Counted from the first letter of the stretch, positions 27,793 to 37,304 are shown. The stretch: DNA of 64,000 nucleotides from an uncultured Oscillospiraceae bacterium (GCA_934630495.1 CAKTVW010000006.1:1-64000); one strand, 5' to 3'. Notes: generated by a model from the sequence alone, not told the origin. Numbers and translations are program-made.

Positions 27793-29001
27793 TCAGAGCT
27801 TGCTGCCCGTCTTTGCACCGGCCTTGCCGCCGCCGAAATTACAGTTTTCCAGAATGTTCGACGCAAAGGAATAGAAAATGCTCTCCTCCTCGCGCGCCCG
27901 CGTCAGCGCAAGCTCGATCAGACGGTCAAGGAGCTTCGGATAGGAAAGGCCGAGCGGCTCCCAGAGATAGAACGCCAGGGAACCGGGGATCGTGTTGATC
28001 TCGTTGATATAGAGCTTGTTTTCGGCGGTGTCCAGCATGAAATCGATCCGCGCGACACCGTTTCCGCCGATGGCGCGGAAGGCCTCGACCGCCATTGTGC
28101 GCACCTTGTCGCGCAGTGCTTCGGGGATATCGGCCGGGATGCGGCGCGACAGGCTTGCCATGCCCTTGCTGCCTCCGGCCTTGGCGCTCTTGCCGCCGCC
28201 CATGTACTTATCCTCATAGCTGAGGATATCCGTTGCGTTGAGCGGCTCCTCGCATTCGGAGGCCACGGCGTCGTCAGCGCTGCCGAGGACCGCGCAGTTG
28301 ATCTCGCGCAGATGGACGATCGCAGGCTCGACCAGTACGCGCTCGGCGAAGCGGAAGGCAAGCTCCAGCGCCTCGACAAGCTCCGCGCGGTCATGCGCCT
28401 TGGAAATGCCGACGCTGGAGCCGAGATTGACGGGCTTTACGATAACGGGATAGGCGAACGTGCGCTCGATCTTCATAAGCGTGGCCGCCTCGTCGGCATA
28501 GTAACGGGCCTTTGCGTAGCAGCGGCCGTCCAGCACGGGAAGCCCTGCGTCGCGGAAGACCAGCTTCATGACGTACTTATCCATTCCCACTGCGGAGGCC
28601 AGCACGTCACAGCCCGCGAACGGTACGCCGAGCGTCCGCAGGTAGCCCTGCAGAGCACCGTCCTCGACGTTCGTACCGTGGACGATGGGGAGCACGACAT
28701 CGACCGCCCGCTCATAGCGCTTGTGCCCGAATTTTGCCTTCGGCTCGGTCAGTACCATGCGGCCGTCGAGCTTGATCGGGGTCACGCGCGTGCTCTTTTT
28801 CAGCAGCGCCGGGATGTCGCGGTAGGAGCCGATCTCGCCGACCTGCTCGCCGACGTACATCTCGTTTTCCTTGGTCATGTAGACCGGGACAATGTCGTAT
28901 TTTTCGCGGTCCAGACTGCGAACGGCCTGAAGCGCGGAGATCACGGAGACCTCGTGCTCAACGCTTTTCCCGCCGAAGAGAACGGCAACACAGATTTTCA
29001 T
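27793..29001 (-). CDS. ddl: D-alanine--D-alanine ligase
   Basis: Makes the D-Ala-D-Ala dipeptide for peptidoglycan. From the ATG of MKICVAVLFGGKSVEHEVS the protein is 402 aa, on the long side for the family. AAGGAGG lies upstream. ATP-grasp signatures are visible: VIVKPVNLGSSVGISKA, ARIDFMLD and INEINTIPGSLAFYLWE. The start is 26 nt after the murF stop, so the order murF-ddl places the dipeptide ligase beside the enzyme that uses its product. Confidence 0.96.
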   Translation of the reverse strand: MKICVAVLFGGKSVEHEVSVISALQAVRSLDREKYDIVPVYMTKENEMYVGEQVGEIGSYRDIPALLKKSTRVTPIKLDGRMVLTEPKAKFGHKRYERAVDVVLPIVHGTNVEDGALQGYLRTLGVPFAGCDVLASAVGMDKYVMKLVFRDAGLPVLDGRCYAKARYYADEAATLMKIERTFAYPVIVKPVNLGSSVGISKAHDRAELVEALELAFRFAERVLVEPAIVHLREINCAVLGSADDAVASECEEPLNATDILSYEDKYMGGGKSAKAGGSKGMASLSRRIPADIPEALRDKVRTMAVEAFRAIGGNGVARIDFMLDTAENKLYINEINTIPGSLAFYLWEPLGLSYPKLLDRLIELALTRAREEESIFYSFASNILENCNFGGGKAGAKTGSKL

Positions 29002-29027
29002 AAAAGCTTCCTCCTTATGGATATGGC

Positions 29028-30587
29028 TCAATAATTGTCGGGCAGATCGTTTTCCAGCAGAATGATCTTTTCGCGTCCGTCGGTCCCGAGCGCGTAGGCT
29101 CTTTCGATCGCAGCGTGAATATCCGGCGCGACATAGAGCTTGTTTGCGTCATAGCCCGCCGCGCGCAGACCGTCGACGATCGGAACGGCCTGCTTTTCTC
29201 CGACGGTGATCACATAGTCGCAGACGGCGGCGGCCTCCTCTCCGAAATGTCGGTTCAGCTCGTACTGGCGGCTGCCAAGCTCGACCATGCCGGGCGTGAC
29301 CAGAATGCGGAAGCCGTCGAACAGGGCAAGCGCGTCGAGCGCGGCCTTTGCGCCGCTGGGGTTGGAGTTGTAGGCGTCGTCGATCAGCGTCACGCCGTTT
29401 TTGACAAGAAGCTGCAAACGGTGCGGTACGCTCTCAAGCAGGTGTGCGCGGACGCGCAGTGCCTCGAGCGGAATGCCCAGCTCACAGCAGACGGCGATCG
29501 CGCCGATCAGGTTGATAACGGAATGGCGGCCGATCAGGCGCACGGTGAACTCGGCGCTTTCCCCGTTCGGGGTGTGCGCCGTGAAGGACGTTCCGCGCGA
29601 GGACGCGCGGATATCGGTCGCGTAGTAGTCGCAGGCGTCGGACAGACCGTAGCGGATCTGCCTGCCGCGATAGGAGGCGGCGGCAGCGCGGACGTTTTCG
29701 TCCTCGAAATTCAGGAATGCCGCGCCGTCGGGGGGGAGCGCGTCGGCCAGCTCGAATTTCGTCTTCTTGATATTTTCCATTGTGCCGAATGTTTCAAGGT
29801 GCTGCGGGCCGACGGAGGTGATCACGCCGTATTTCGGATGCGCGATCCGGCAAAGCTCCGCGATATCTCCGACATGACGGGCGCCCATTTCGCAGACAAA
29901 GACCTGATGCACGGGCCGAAGCTGCTTGCGCACCGTCAGCACGACGCCCATCGGCGTATTGTAGCTCTCGGGGGTCATAAGCGTATTGTATTTGGCCTGC
30001 AAAAGCACGGAGAGAATGTGTTTGACGCTCGTCTTGCCGTAGCTGCCCGTCACGCCGACGGTGATAAGCTCGGGGCAGCTTTGCAGGAGCCGCTTGGCAT
30101 CGCGGATGTAATAGCTGCGGATCGCCCGTTCGATCGGCGCGTTGATCCATGCGGCGACAGACGCGAGCAGGGGAGAGAGAAGCGTGAGCACGCCGACGAT
30201 CGGATAGAACCGTGCCGCGCCGGAGGCGCTTTTCGCCGCGAGGACGCAGACGGCGGTCTCCGCCGCAAGCAGCACGCCCGAGGTGACAAACAGGCGCTGC
30301 ATCCGCTTGGTGCAGACGAGGGGCTTTTTGGCCTTGCGCGGGCGGAAGTGCAGCGCAAGCAGCAAAAGCACGGCCGCCAACAGCGGCGCAAACACATTGC
30401 TCCAGCCGTCAAGCAGCGCGGCGGGAATGCACAGCGCCGCAGGAACGAGCAGCGGCAGAAGCTGCCCGATATTTTTCTTTATCCAGCGGAAGTGCGTCGC
30501 CTGCTGATAGGAATTGAGCTGAAGCATGTGCAGCATGTGCCGCAGGCAGAACACCTGACATACGAGCAGCGACAGCATGACTGTCAA
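29028..30587 (-). CDS. murF: UDP-N-acetylmuramoyl-tripeptide--D-Ala-D-Ala ligase with membrane N-terminus
   Basis: Adds D-Ala-D-Ala to the UDP-MurNAc-tripeptide. The first about 150 residues hold four to five hydrophobic segments, a form known from Firmicutes. The Mur ligase part follows, with the ATP loop VGVTGSYGKTSVKH, then EMGARHVGDIAELCRI, DDAYNSNPSGAKAAL and the C-terminal domain. The start is uncertain: TTG at 30587 or ATG at 30578. No clear ribosome site precedes either, and the frame runs back to the stop of the upstream hydrolase gene, so coupling is likely. Confidence 0.94.
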   Translation of the reverse strand: MTVMLSLLVCQVFCLRHMLHMLQLNSYQQATHFRWIKKNIGQLLPLLVPAALCIPAALLDGWSNVFAPLLAAVLLLLALHFRPRKAKKPLVCTKRMQRLFVTSGVLLAAETAVCVLAAKSASGAARFYPIVGVLTLLSPLLASVAAWINAPIERAIRSYYIRDAKRLLQSCPELITVGVTGSYGKTSVKHILSVLLQAKYNTLMTPESYNTPMGVVLTVRKQLRPVHQVFVCEMGARHVGDIAELCRIAHPKYGVITSVGPQHLETFGTMENIKKTKFELADALPPDGAAFLNFEDENVRAAAASYRGRQIRYGLSDACDYYATDIRASSRGTSFTAHTPNGESAEFTVRLIGRHSVINLIGAIAVCCELGIPLEALRVRAHLLESVPHRLQLLVKNGVTLIDDAYNSNPSGAKAALDALALFDGFRILVTPGMVELGSRQYELNRHFGEEAAAVCDYVITVGEKQAVPIVDGLRAAGYDANKLYVAPDIHAAIERAYALGTDGREKIILLENDLPDNY

Positions 30588-30611
30588 AACGTTCCAAAGC
30601 TTTATGATAAT

Positions 30612-31379
30612 TCACTCCAATCCAAAGAAGGATGCCATGATCCGCGAAAAGACGAACGGCTGGTCGAGGAAGGAAAAGTGACCGGCATTCCGAATGACGG
30701 CAAGCCCCGCGTGGGGGATCGCCTTTTCCATGAGCCGGGCGTCGGAGAGGGGCGTGGCGGTGTCGTTTTCGCCCCAGATCAGGAGCGTTTCCGGCGTGAT
30801 GCCCGGCAGGAGCGCGGACAGATCCTCGTTAACGACGCGCACCAGACATTGCCGCATCATCGGCGAGGCGGCGTTGTAGTCGGCGGAGCCGTGGCGTTTC
30901 CGAAGCGACTCCAGCGCGTTGGGGAACAGGCTGCGGATCGGCCGCAGGGACAGAATGTGCTTGCAGAATTTGTAGGTCTTCTGCCGCCGAAGGCCCTTCT
31001 GCGTGGGCGTGGGCTTGATGCCCGCGCTGTCGATGAGCACGATGCGGTCGAGGGAAAACGGCAGTCTGCGGTTGGCCAGCTTGATGATGATGCGCCCGCC
31101 GAAGGAGTGTCCGATCAGCGTCAGAGAGGGAAGCGCAAAGGGCTTTAAAAATTCAAGCACGGTGTCGGCGTAGGCGTCGACATCGAACGGTTCGGGCGGC
31201 TCCTGCGACTTGCCGAAGCCGGGCAGGTCGAGCGCAATGACGCGATATCGGGCGGATAGCTGCGCGATCATGGCGCGGTGGACCTCGATGTTCGAGCCCC
31301 AGCCGTGCAGCACGAGGACGGCCTTGCCCTGCCCGACATCCGTGTAGTTGATCCGCATCCCGTTTACAAATGTTTCCAC
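30612..31379 (-). CDS. Alpha/beta hydrolase
   Basis: Protein of 255 aa of the alpha/beta-hydrolase fold. It has the oxyanion segment LVLHGWGSN (HGxGxx) near residue 24, the nucleophile elbow GHSFGGR near 93, the acid in LLIWGENDTATP and the catalytic His in NAGHFSFLDQP. The substrate cannot be told. First gene of the hydrolase-murF-ddl cluster, with its own promoter at 31456-31484. Confidence 0.93.
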   Translation of the reverse strand: METFVNGMRINYTDVGQGKAVLVLHGWGSNIEVHRAMIAQLSARYRVIALDLPGFGKSQEPPEPFDVDAYADTVLEFLKPFALPSLTLIGHSFGGRIIIKLANRRLPFSLDRIVLIDSAGIKPTPTQKGLRRQKTYKFCKHILSLRPIRSLFPNALESLRKRHGSADYNAASPMMRQCLVRVVNEDLSALLPGITPETLLIWGENDTATPLSDARLMEKAIPHAGLAVIRNAGHFSFLDQPFVFSRIMASFFGLE

Positions 31380-31455
31380 AGCAGCGCTCCTTGCATTGAT
31401 CTCGCGGCGGAGAGGGATGCCATCGGCATTGCCCTTCCGTGCCTATACAAAACCA

Positions 31456-31484
31456 ATTATAGCAAATTCAAACGGCCATTTCAA
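31456..31484 (-). promoter_or_regulatory. Promoter of the hydrolase-murF-ddl cluster
   Basis: On the minus strand TTGAAA (31479-31484), 17 nt and a consensus TATAAT (31456-31461). Confidence 0.75.
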
Positions 31485-31589
31485 GTACAGACTGTCGAGA
31501 ATCCCGCTTTCCGTCTGCGGAGATATCCGCGAGAGGGCGGCGCCTGCACGATTCTGCACGGCGATTGCCCTGCCGGGCGCGGAAAGCTG

Positions 31590-31618
31590 TTGCATTACTG
31601 CCGGATCCCTGATATAAT
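31590..31618 (+). promoter_or_regulatory. Promoter of the gene at 31711
   Basis: TTGCAT (31590-31595), a 17-nt spacer and TATAAT (31613-31618), about 95 nt before the start codon and divergent from the hydrolase promoter. Confidence 0.65.
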
Positions 31619-31710
31619 ACGGAAGAAAGCGGCGCTTTTTATCATCACGAAAGCGCATTTTGCGGTCGGGCGCAAGCGGCGCTCTCCGCAGTAAAAAGGA
31701 GGATATCCCT

Positions 31711-32154
31711 ATGAAATGGAAGCTATTGCTGGAGGCGGCGACCGAGGCCGTCACCGAAGCTGCCGACACCGCGCAGGGGCAGCAGTCCCTGAGCGACTTC
31801 ACGCCGATGCTCGACATCATTCTGCTGGGCATTCTGGTTGTCTGCGGCGTCTATGCGCTGTATGCCGTGATCCGTCTGCACCGGGAATATATGCTGTTTC
31901 CGAACAGCATTCTCTATCCCGGCGACTGCCCCCCCGCCGAGTGCAAGGATGTTTTGGGCTTTATCGACTATATGACGCCGCTGCTCATCACGCTCGGAAC
32001 GGTCATGCTGGTGCTCGGCGCGGCGTTTGGCCTGAATATGTTTGTCTTTAAGCTGGAAAGCCTCTGGATCAGCATTGCGGAGCTGGTCCTGCCCGTCGGC
32101 CTGTTCGTCTGGTATATCATCGCGCAGAGAAAGGCGGCGAAGCGGTTCTGGTGA
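31711..32154 (+). CDS. Membrane protein of unknown function
   Basis: Protein of 147 aa starting at the ATG after AAGGAGG. Hydrophobic segments lie at about residues 34-55, 89-110 and 118-138, with a DCPPAECKDV loop between the first two. Stop and the next start overlap as GTGA, so it is coupled to the hydroxyacid dehydrogenase gene. Not recognised. Confidence 0.75.
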   Translation: MKWKLLLEAATEAVTEAADTAQGQQSLSDFTPMLDIILLGILVVCGVYALYAVIRLHREYMLFPNSILYPGDCPPAECKDVLGFIDYMTPLLITLGTVMLVLGAAFGLNMFVFKLESLWISIAELVLPVGLFVWYIIAQRKAAKRFW

Positions 32155-33110
32155 GCACGAAGATCGTCGTACTGGAGGGCTATGCCTCCAATCCCGGCGA
32201 CCTGAGCTGGGAGAAGTTCGCCGCGCTGGGCGAGCTGACGGTCTACGACCGTACCGCGCCCGAGGAGATTTTGCCGCGTATCCGCGACGCGCAGATCGTC
32301 CTGATCAATAAAACGCGCCTGACGGCCGAGCTGCTGGCGCAGTGCCCGCATTTGCGAATGATCGGCGTGATGGCCACGGGCTATAACGTCGTGGATATCG
32401 ACGCCGCAAAGCGGCTGGGCATCGCGGTGTGCAATGTCCCCGGCTATTCTACGATGGCCGTGGCGCAGATGACCTTTGCGCTGCTGCTGGAAATGACGCA
32501 GCAGGTCGGTTTACATAATTCGTCCGTGCATGCCGGGCGCTGGACACAGGCACCGGATTTCTGCTACTGGGACGCGCCGCTGACGGAGCTGGACGGCAAG
32601 ACCATGGGACTGGTCGGCTACGGCGCGATCGGACAGGCCGTCGGACGGATCGCGCAGGCGTTCGGACTTCGGCTGCTGGTGACGGCGCGGCATGAGCGTC
32701 CCGTCCCTGCTGGGGCGCGGTTTGTTTCGACCGAAGAACTGCTTCGCGAAGCGGATATCGTTTCGCTGCACTGCCCGCAGACGGCGGAAAATCTGCACAT
32801 GATCGATGCCACCGCGCTGGAGACCATGAAGAACGGCGCGATCCTCCTCAACACCGCGCGCGGCGGGCTGATCGACGAGCAGGCGGTCGCCGATGCGCTG
32901 AAGCGCGGGAAGCTGCGCTTCTACGGCGCGGACGTTGTCTCCACCGAGCCGATCGACGCCGATAATCTGCTCCTGACCGCGCCGAACTGCTATCTGACGC
33001 CCCATATCGCGTGGGCGCCGAAGGAGACGCGCGTTCGGCTGCACGGTGTCGTGCTGGAAAATCTGCGGGCATTTTTGGCCGGCAGACCGCAAAACGTCGT
33101 AAATCCCTGA
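32151..33110 (+). CDS. D-2-hydroxyacid dehydrogenase
   Basis: Protein of 319 aa starting at GTG within the upstream stop. The Rossmann loop GLVGYGAIGQAVGRIAQAFG is at about residues 148-167. The catalytic Arg lies in NTARGGLIDEQ, the Glu in STEPID and the His in TPHIAWAPKETR. This places it with glycerate, hydroxypyruvate or lactate-type NAD(P)-dependent reductases; the exact substrate is not determined. Confidence 0.93.
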   Translation: MSTKIVVLEGYASNPGDLSWEKFAALGELTVYDRTAPEEILPRIRDAQIVLINKTRLTAELLAQCPHLRMIGVMATGYNVVDIDAAKRLGIAVCNVPGYSTMAVAQMTFALLLEMTQQVGLHNSSVHAGRWTQAPDFCYWDAPLTELDGKTMGLVGYGAIGQAVGRIAQAFGLRLLVTARHERPVPAGARFVSTEELLREADIVSLHCPQTAENLHMIDATALETMKNGAILLNTARGGLIDEQAVADALKRGKLRFYGADVVSTEPIDADNLLLTAPNCYLTPHIAWAPKETRVRLHGVVLENLRAFLAGRPQNVVNP

Positions 33111-33160
33111 GAGCTTTTCCTGCCTTTCTGCAGAAAAGCGGGAAAAACCGAAAAATTCAG

Positions 33161-33190
33161 TTGACTTTCTCACACTCTTTGCGCTATAAT
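33161..33190 (+). promoter_or_regulatory. Promoter of rpmH
   Basis: TTGACT (33161-33166), an 18-nt spacer and TATAAT (33185-33190), about 120 nt before rpmH. Confidence 0.75.
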
Positions 33191-33311
33191 ATCATTTGCA
33201 TGACTTTAGGAAGCGTTCGGCGGATTCTGCCGCCCGTTCCTACGGCATCCGATTTTTGATTGCTGCGGTCTTCGGACTGTTGAGCATAATTTTACAGGAG
33301 GTGTACACGAG

Positions 33312-33446
33312 ATGCTGCGTACCTATCAGCCCAGAAAGCGCCATCGCGCAAAGGTCCATGGTTTCCGCAAGAGAATGGCTACCGCGAACGGCCGCAAGGT
33401 TCTTGCCCGCCGCCGCGCAAAGGGCAGAGCCGTTCTGTCCGCCTGA
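33312..33446 (+). CDS. rpmH: 50S ribosomal protein L34
   Basis: Protein of 44 aa with the L34 pattern: an [12 protein letters not shown] start, [20 protein letters not shown] and a GRAVLSA end. AGGAGGTG lies 9 nt upstream. First gene of the rpmH-rnpA-yidD-yidC-khpB group. It was too short to stand out by length and is identified by the conserved sequence and context. Confidence 0.97.
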   Translation: MLRTYQPRKRHRAKVHGFRKRMATANGRKVLARRRAKGRAVLSA

Positions 33447-34065
33447 GTAAACGCCTGAACCGTGCCCGCGCCGTTCGGCCTGCCGCCGACGCCGGAGCAT
33501 GTGCGTTTACCCGAACCTGCACCCACACCGCTGGAACAACAAACTGTGCAGACGTATGCGTCCGTGTGATGCCGCGCCTGCCTGAGAGGCTGTAAAAGAA
33601 GCTCTGCTTTGCCATTGCGAGAAGTGAAATACCCGTTCGGTAAACGGGAACGGCTGCCCGGACAGGCGGTCGGCATCGCCGATTCGGATCGGAGCGGAAC
33701 GGCAGCGATCTTTCGACCGTTCCGTGCTGCGATCCCCGGTGAACGAGCCGCCGGGCCGAAGCCGTCGTTCGCGCTTACGGGCGGCGCTGCTCCGTCTTGT
33801 TCTTTCGAGACGGTCGGCGGCGCTGCGGCGGCTGCCCCGCGATCTCGGTGCGATCTTGGATCGCATGACCGGATCCGAGACTGCCTTTCCGCGTTCCGCT
33901 TCACTCCGCAGAGGGTCGTTCGAGCGTTCTTTTCACAGCTTCTTTTTGTAAAGGTCGCTTCGCGCCGACTGCTTTCGGGCCTTTGCGCGGCCCGACGGAC
34001 CGCGCCGCCTTCCCGATGCGCCGCCGCGAAGCCTGCCCTCTTTCGGGCGGAAACGAGGACTCACC
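33447..34065 (+). other. Long spacer between rpmH and rnpA
   Basis: About 620 nt without a credible gene. It is very GC-rich, and the open frames here are low-complexity Arg/Ala/Pro shadows. A small hairpin CCCGTT..AACGGG lies near 33632-33648. rpmH and rnpA are normally separated by tens of bases, so this spacing is unusual. Confidence 0.6.
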
Positions 34066-34404
34066 ATGCTGCATACTGTTTCGCTGAAGGAAAATTCGGC
34101 GTTTCGCCGTCTATATTATCGCGGCCGATCCGCCGCCAACCGCTATCTGGTCGTCTACTGCCGCCGCAACGGGACGCATGTCACCCGTTTGGGCTTTACG
34201 GTCGGCACCAAGCTCGGCCACGCGGTCGTGCGCAACCGGGTCCGCCGCCGCCTGCGGGAGATTTATCGTCTGAACGAGGCGAAGGCGGGCTATGATATCG
34301 TCGTCGTGGCGCGCAGCGCCGCCGTCGACGCGGAATTTTCCGATTTGTCGCGCAGTCTGACCGCTCTGCTGGACAAGCTTGAGCTGACGGAGGCGCACCG
34401 ATGA
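34066..34404 (+). CDS. rnpA: Ribonuclease P protein component
   Basis: Protein of 112 aa that binds the RNase P RNA and aids tRNA 5' processing. The signature [14 protein letters not shown] lies at about residues 57-70, preceded by [13 protein letters not shown]. It overlaps yidD by 4 nt (ATGA). Confidence 0.96.
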   Translation: MLHTVSLKENSAFRRLYYRGRSAANRYLVVYCRRNGTHVTRLGFTVGTKLGHAVVRNRVRRRLREIYRLNEAKAGYDIVVVARSAAVDAEFSDLSRSLTALLDKLELTEAHR

Positions 34405-34613
34405 AGCGTCTGATGCTGGCGATGATCCGCTTTTACAGAAAGTATATCTCTCCTGCCTTCCCGCCAAGCTGCCGTTTTATCCCCACCTGCTCGCAATACG
34501 GGCTGGAGGCGATCGAAAAATACGGCGCGCTCAAGGGCGGCTGGCTCACCTTCAAGCGGCTGCTGCGGTGCAACCCCTTTAACCACGGCGATTTTTACGA
34601 CCCCGTGCCGTAA
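34401..34613 (+). CDS. yidD: Membrane protein insertion efficiency factor YidD
   Basis: Protein of 70 aa with an amphipathic N-terminal helix and the conserved [22 protein letters not shown] and RLLRCNPF motifs. It sits between rnpA and yidC as in most bacteria and assists YidC at the inner face of the membrane. Confidence 0.97.
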   Translation: MKRLMLAMIRFYRKYISPAFPPSCRFIPTCSQYGLEAIEKYGALKGGWLTFKRLLRCNPFNHGDFYDPVP

Positions 34614-34651
34614 AACGGTCGCCACCCACTCCCGTTTTTAGGAGAACACAA

Positions 34652-35851
34652 ATGAATAGTATTGTAGACATTATCCGCGTTCCCTTCGGCTATCTGCTGG
34701 AATGGCTCTACACCTTTACCGGCAGCTATGGCCTTGCGCTGCTTCTGTTCTCTCTCGTGGTCAAGCTGATTCTGGTGCCGCTGAGCGCCAAGAGCAAGAA
34801 GACCATGATGAAGACCTCCCGCCTGCAGCCGAAGCTCAAGCAGATCGAGCTGGCCTGCGGCGACGACAAGCAGAAGTATCAGCAGGAGGTCCAGCAGCTT
34901 TATAAGGACGAAGGCGTCAGCATGATGGGCGGCTGCCTCTGGTCCTTTATTCCGCTGCTGCTCCTGCTTCCGCTGTATACCGTCATTCGTGAGCCGCTGC
35001 AATACCTGCTGCACCTCGACACCGGCGTGGTCGAGCAGCTCAAGACCGCTTTTGAGGCGACCGGCGCAAAGGCCGACACCTATTGGCAGCTTCGCTGCGC
35101 CGCAGACCTTGAAACATTCGGCGCGGGGATCGTCAACGGTGTGAGATCGCTGAACTTCGACTTCCTCGGCATCGATCTTGCGCAGACGCCGTGGACGCTC
35201 GTGGGTGAGCTTGGCTTTACGACCTATGTCAAGACGGTGTTCACCGATTGGAGCACTGCGGGCGGAGTCCTGCTCCCACTGATCTCCGGCGGCCTGAACT
35301 ATCTGACGGTCTTTATCAGTCAGAAGATGAACAATTCCGTCATTGCCGACGACAACGGCGAAAAGGATGCCGCTGCCGCCGCGACCGCACAGACGGGTAA
35401 GCTGATGACCACGATGATGCCGCTGCTTTCCGTCGTGTTCGGCTTTGTCATGCCGCTGGGCCTGTCGGTCTACTGGATCGCGCAGTCCGTGTTCGGCATC
35501 GTGCAGGATTATTTCCTGACTAAGCATTACCGCAAGGTCTATGACGCCGAGGACGCCGTCAAGCGCGAAAAGGCTGCGGAGCTTGCGGCGGAGGAGGCCG
35601 AAAAGGAGCGCATCCGCGCGCTGAAGCGTGCCGCGAATCCCGACGGTATCACCGAGAATACCAGCAAGAAAAAACAGCAGCTCCGCGAACGTCAGGGACG
35701 CGAGGCCGCCGCGAAGGAATTTGAAGCAAAGAAACGCGCCGCCAACGGAGATGAGCCGCAGGAACCGGCCAAAAACCCCGGCGGCGAGGCCAATCGTCCC
35801 TATGCACGCGGACGTGCGTATGAAGCCGACCGCTATCAGCAGGACGAGTAA
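34652..35851 (+). CDS. yidC: Membrane insertase YidC/OxaA
   Basis: Protein of 399 aa with about five membrane spans. It shows the insertase core GLALLLFSLVVKLILVPLSAKS, MMGGCLWSFIPLLLLLPLY and MPLGLSVYWIAQSVFGIVQD. A 110-residue loop with an additional soluble segment lies between spans, and the C-terminal tail (about 310-399) is rich in Lys, Glu and Arg and probably contacts the ribosome. There is no lipobox at the N-terminus, as in Clostridia. Confidence 0.95.
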   Translation: MNSIVDIIRVPFGYLLEWLYTFTGSYGLALLLFSLVVKLILVPLSAKSKKTMMKTSRLQPKLKQIELACGDDKQKYQQEVQQLYKDEGVSMMGGCLWSFIPLLLLLPLYTVIREPLQYLLHLDTGVVEQLKTAFEATGAKADTYWQLRCAADLETFGAGIVNGVRSLNFDFLGIDLAQTPWTLVGELGFTTYVKTVFTDWSTAGGVLLPLISGGLNYLTVFISQKMNNSVIADDNGEKDAAAAATAQTGKLMTTMMPLLSVVFGFVMPLGLSVYWIAQSVFGIVQDYFLTKHYRKVYDAEDAVKREKAAELAAEEAEKERIRALKRAANPDGITENTSKKKQQLRERQGREAAAKEFEAKKRAANGDEPQEPAKNPGGEANRPYARGRAYEADRYQQDE

Positions 35852-35948
35852 TCAGCCTTGGGAAGCTCTGATCGATCGTTACGGCGCTCGTAACCGGGCG
35901 CTTCCCGAGCGATCGGTACGGAGTCTCCCTTTCTATTAAGGAGATAAT

Positions 35949-36878
35949 ATGGAAAAATCAATCGTTACCACCGGGAAAACGATCGAGCTGGCGATCGAGG
36001 CGGCGCTTGCGCAGCTCAAGCTGGATCGTGACAGCGTCTCGGTGGAGGTCTTGAAGAACGCAAGATCCGGTTTTCTGGGCATCGGTGCCTCTCCCGCAGA
36101 GGTCAAGGTGACCTATCAGGTGCCGGACGAAGCGCCTGCCGCGCCCAAGAGCGCACTTTCCTCCGCCTCCCGCTCCAAACCGAAGGAGCGTCCGGAGGTC
36201 ACCTCCGGCATCATTTCCCGCCCGGGGAAGAAGATCGAGCCGCAGGAGCCGAAGAAGCGCCCCGAGCGCACCGACCGTCCCAAGCCCGAGCGCAAGCCCG
36301 AGCCGAAGAAGCCTGCGGAAGCAAAGAAACCTGTTGAGGCAAAGAAACCCGCCGAGTCGAAGAAGCCGGCCGAGCCGAAGCCCGCGCCCGTGCCGAAGAC
36401 CTATGCACCTGCCGCGCCCGGCAGCGTCGAGGAGCAGATTGAGACCTTCCTCAAAGGCCTGCTGCAGCACATGGGTTCCGACGCCGAGCCGCACGCCTAC
36501 CGCCTCGACGAGGAAAGCTACCGCGCCGACCTCGTGGGCGGAGATGTCGGTCTGCTGATCGGCCGACGCGGCGATACGCTCGATGCGATCCAGTATCTGA
36601 CCGGCTATGCCGTCAATCGCGGACGTGAAAAGCGCCTGCGCATCAGCGTGGACGCAGGGGATTACCGCCTGAAGCGCGAGGAATCCCTCCGCCAGCTTGC
36701 AAACAAGATGGCCGCGAAGGCGGTCAAATACCGCCGCAACTTTACGCTTGAGCCGATGAACGCCTATGAGCGTCATGTGATCCATGCCGCCCTTCAGGAT
36801 TATCCCGAGGTCACCACGTTCTCAACGGGAACGGAGCCTCACCGCCGCATCGTCGTCTCCTACGCAAAGGAAAAATAA
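35949..36878 (+). CDS. khpB: RNA-binding protein KhpB/Jag
   Basis: Protein of 309 aa. Jag-N domain at residues 1-55 (TTGKTIELAIEAALAQL), then a charged linker with five degenerate KKPAEAKKP-like repeats (about residues 85-150), a KH domain (about 160-235, with LIGRRGDTLDAIQYL) and an R3H domain ending RRIVVSYAKEK. It regulates cell division and sRNA functions in Gram-positives. Last gene of the rpmH cluster; mnmE, which often follows, is absent. Confidence 0.96.
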   Translation: MEKSIVTTGKTIELAIEAALAQLKLDRDSVSVEVLKNARSGFLGIGASPAEVKVTYQVPDEAPAAPKSALSSASRSKPKERPEVTSGIISRPGKKIEPQEPKKRPERTDRPKPERKPEPKKPAEAKKPVEAKKPAESKKPAEPKPAPVPKTYAPAAPGSVEEQIETFLKGLLQHMGSDAEPHAYRLDEESYRADLVGGDVGLLIGRRGDTLDAIQYLTGYAVNRGREKRLRISVDAGDYRLKREESLRQLANKMAAKAVKYRRNFTLEPMNAYERHVIHAALQDYPEVTTFSTGTEPHRRIVVSYAKEK

Positions 36879-36930
36879 AAAAAGTCGCCTCATACCGAGA
36901 TCCGGTTGAAGCATTACGTATGCTTTAACG

Positions 36931-36965
36931 GCCGCCCCTGCGGAACGGACCTCGTATGGGGCGGC
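36931..36965 (+). terminator. Possible terminator after khpB
   Basis: GCCGCCCC and GGGGCGGC arms separated by 19 nt, followed by a moderately T-rich stretch. A second small hairpin AAGCAT..ATGCTT precedes it. Confidence 0.4.
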
Positions 36966-37142
36966 TTCCGCTTTGCCGCGGCATCGGTACGGAGCCGCGG
37001 CGACCCCGGAGCGACAGGCGCGGCGGGAAAGCTTCAGCGGCAGTTCAATTATTTTTCAATCTTCCGTGCTATAATAGTTTCAGCGGTCGGAAAAGGCCGA
37101 TCGGCGCGGAGCTTCCCCTCCGTGCCGGAAATGGAGAAGGAT

Positions 37143-37304
37143 ATGAAGCTTTTACTTGTTGAGGACGAACGGAGAATGGCACAGGCGCTGTGCGAAATTT
37201 TATGTCAGGAGCGGTATGACGTCGACTGCTGCTATGACGGCCTGTCCGGGCTGGACGCGGCGGAAAGTAATATCTACGATCTTATCATTCTGGGCTGCGC
37301 ATGA
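37143..37304 (+). pseudogene. Response regulator receiver fragment
   Basis: The first 50 residues are a good OmpR-type receiver start (LLLVEDERRMAQALCEIL) with an intact promoter-like -10 TATAAT at 37070 and a GGAGAAGG site. The reading breaks exactly where the phosphoacceptor aspartate should follow LIIL: here LIILGCA and a stop. The remainder of the regulator and its kinase are missing. The adjoining frame is the tail of an unrelated surface protein, so this looks like one deletion joining two genes. Confidence 0.8.

Noticed and set aside
29115..31148. A 677-codon open frame antisense to murF and the hydrolase
   Set aside because: Spans two real genes and their junction on the other strand and shows no domain.
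33191..34065. Replication origin next to rpmH
   Set aside because: No dnaA gene and no cluster of TTATCCACA-like boxes was found by eye; only the gene order hinted at it.
33609..34295. A 228-codon open frame overlapping rnpA
   Set aside because: Arg/Ala/Pro/Ser-rich without motifs; rnpA in a different frame is well conserved and has the RNR..RR..RE signature.
36290..36400. Repetitive DNA with AAGAAGCC/AAGAAACC units considered as a repeat array
   Set aside because: It is coding: the Lys/Pro/Glu linker between the Jag-N and KH domains of khpB.
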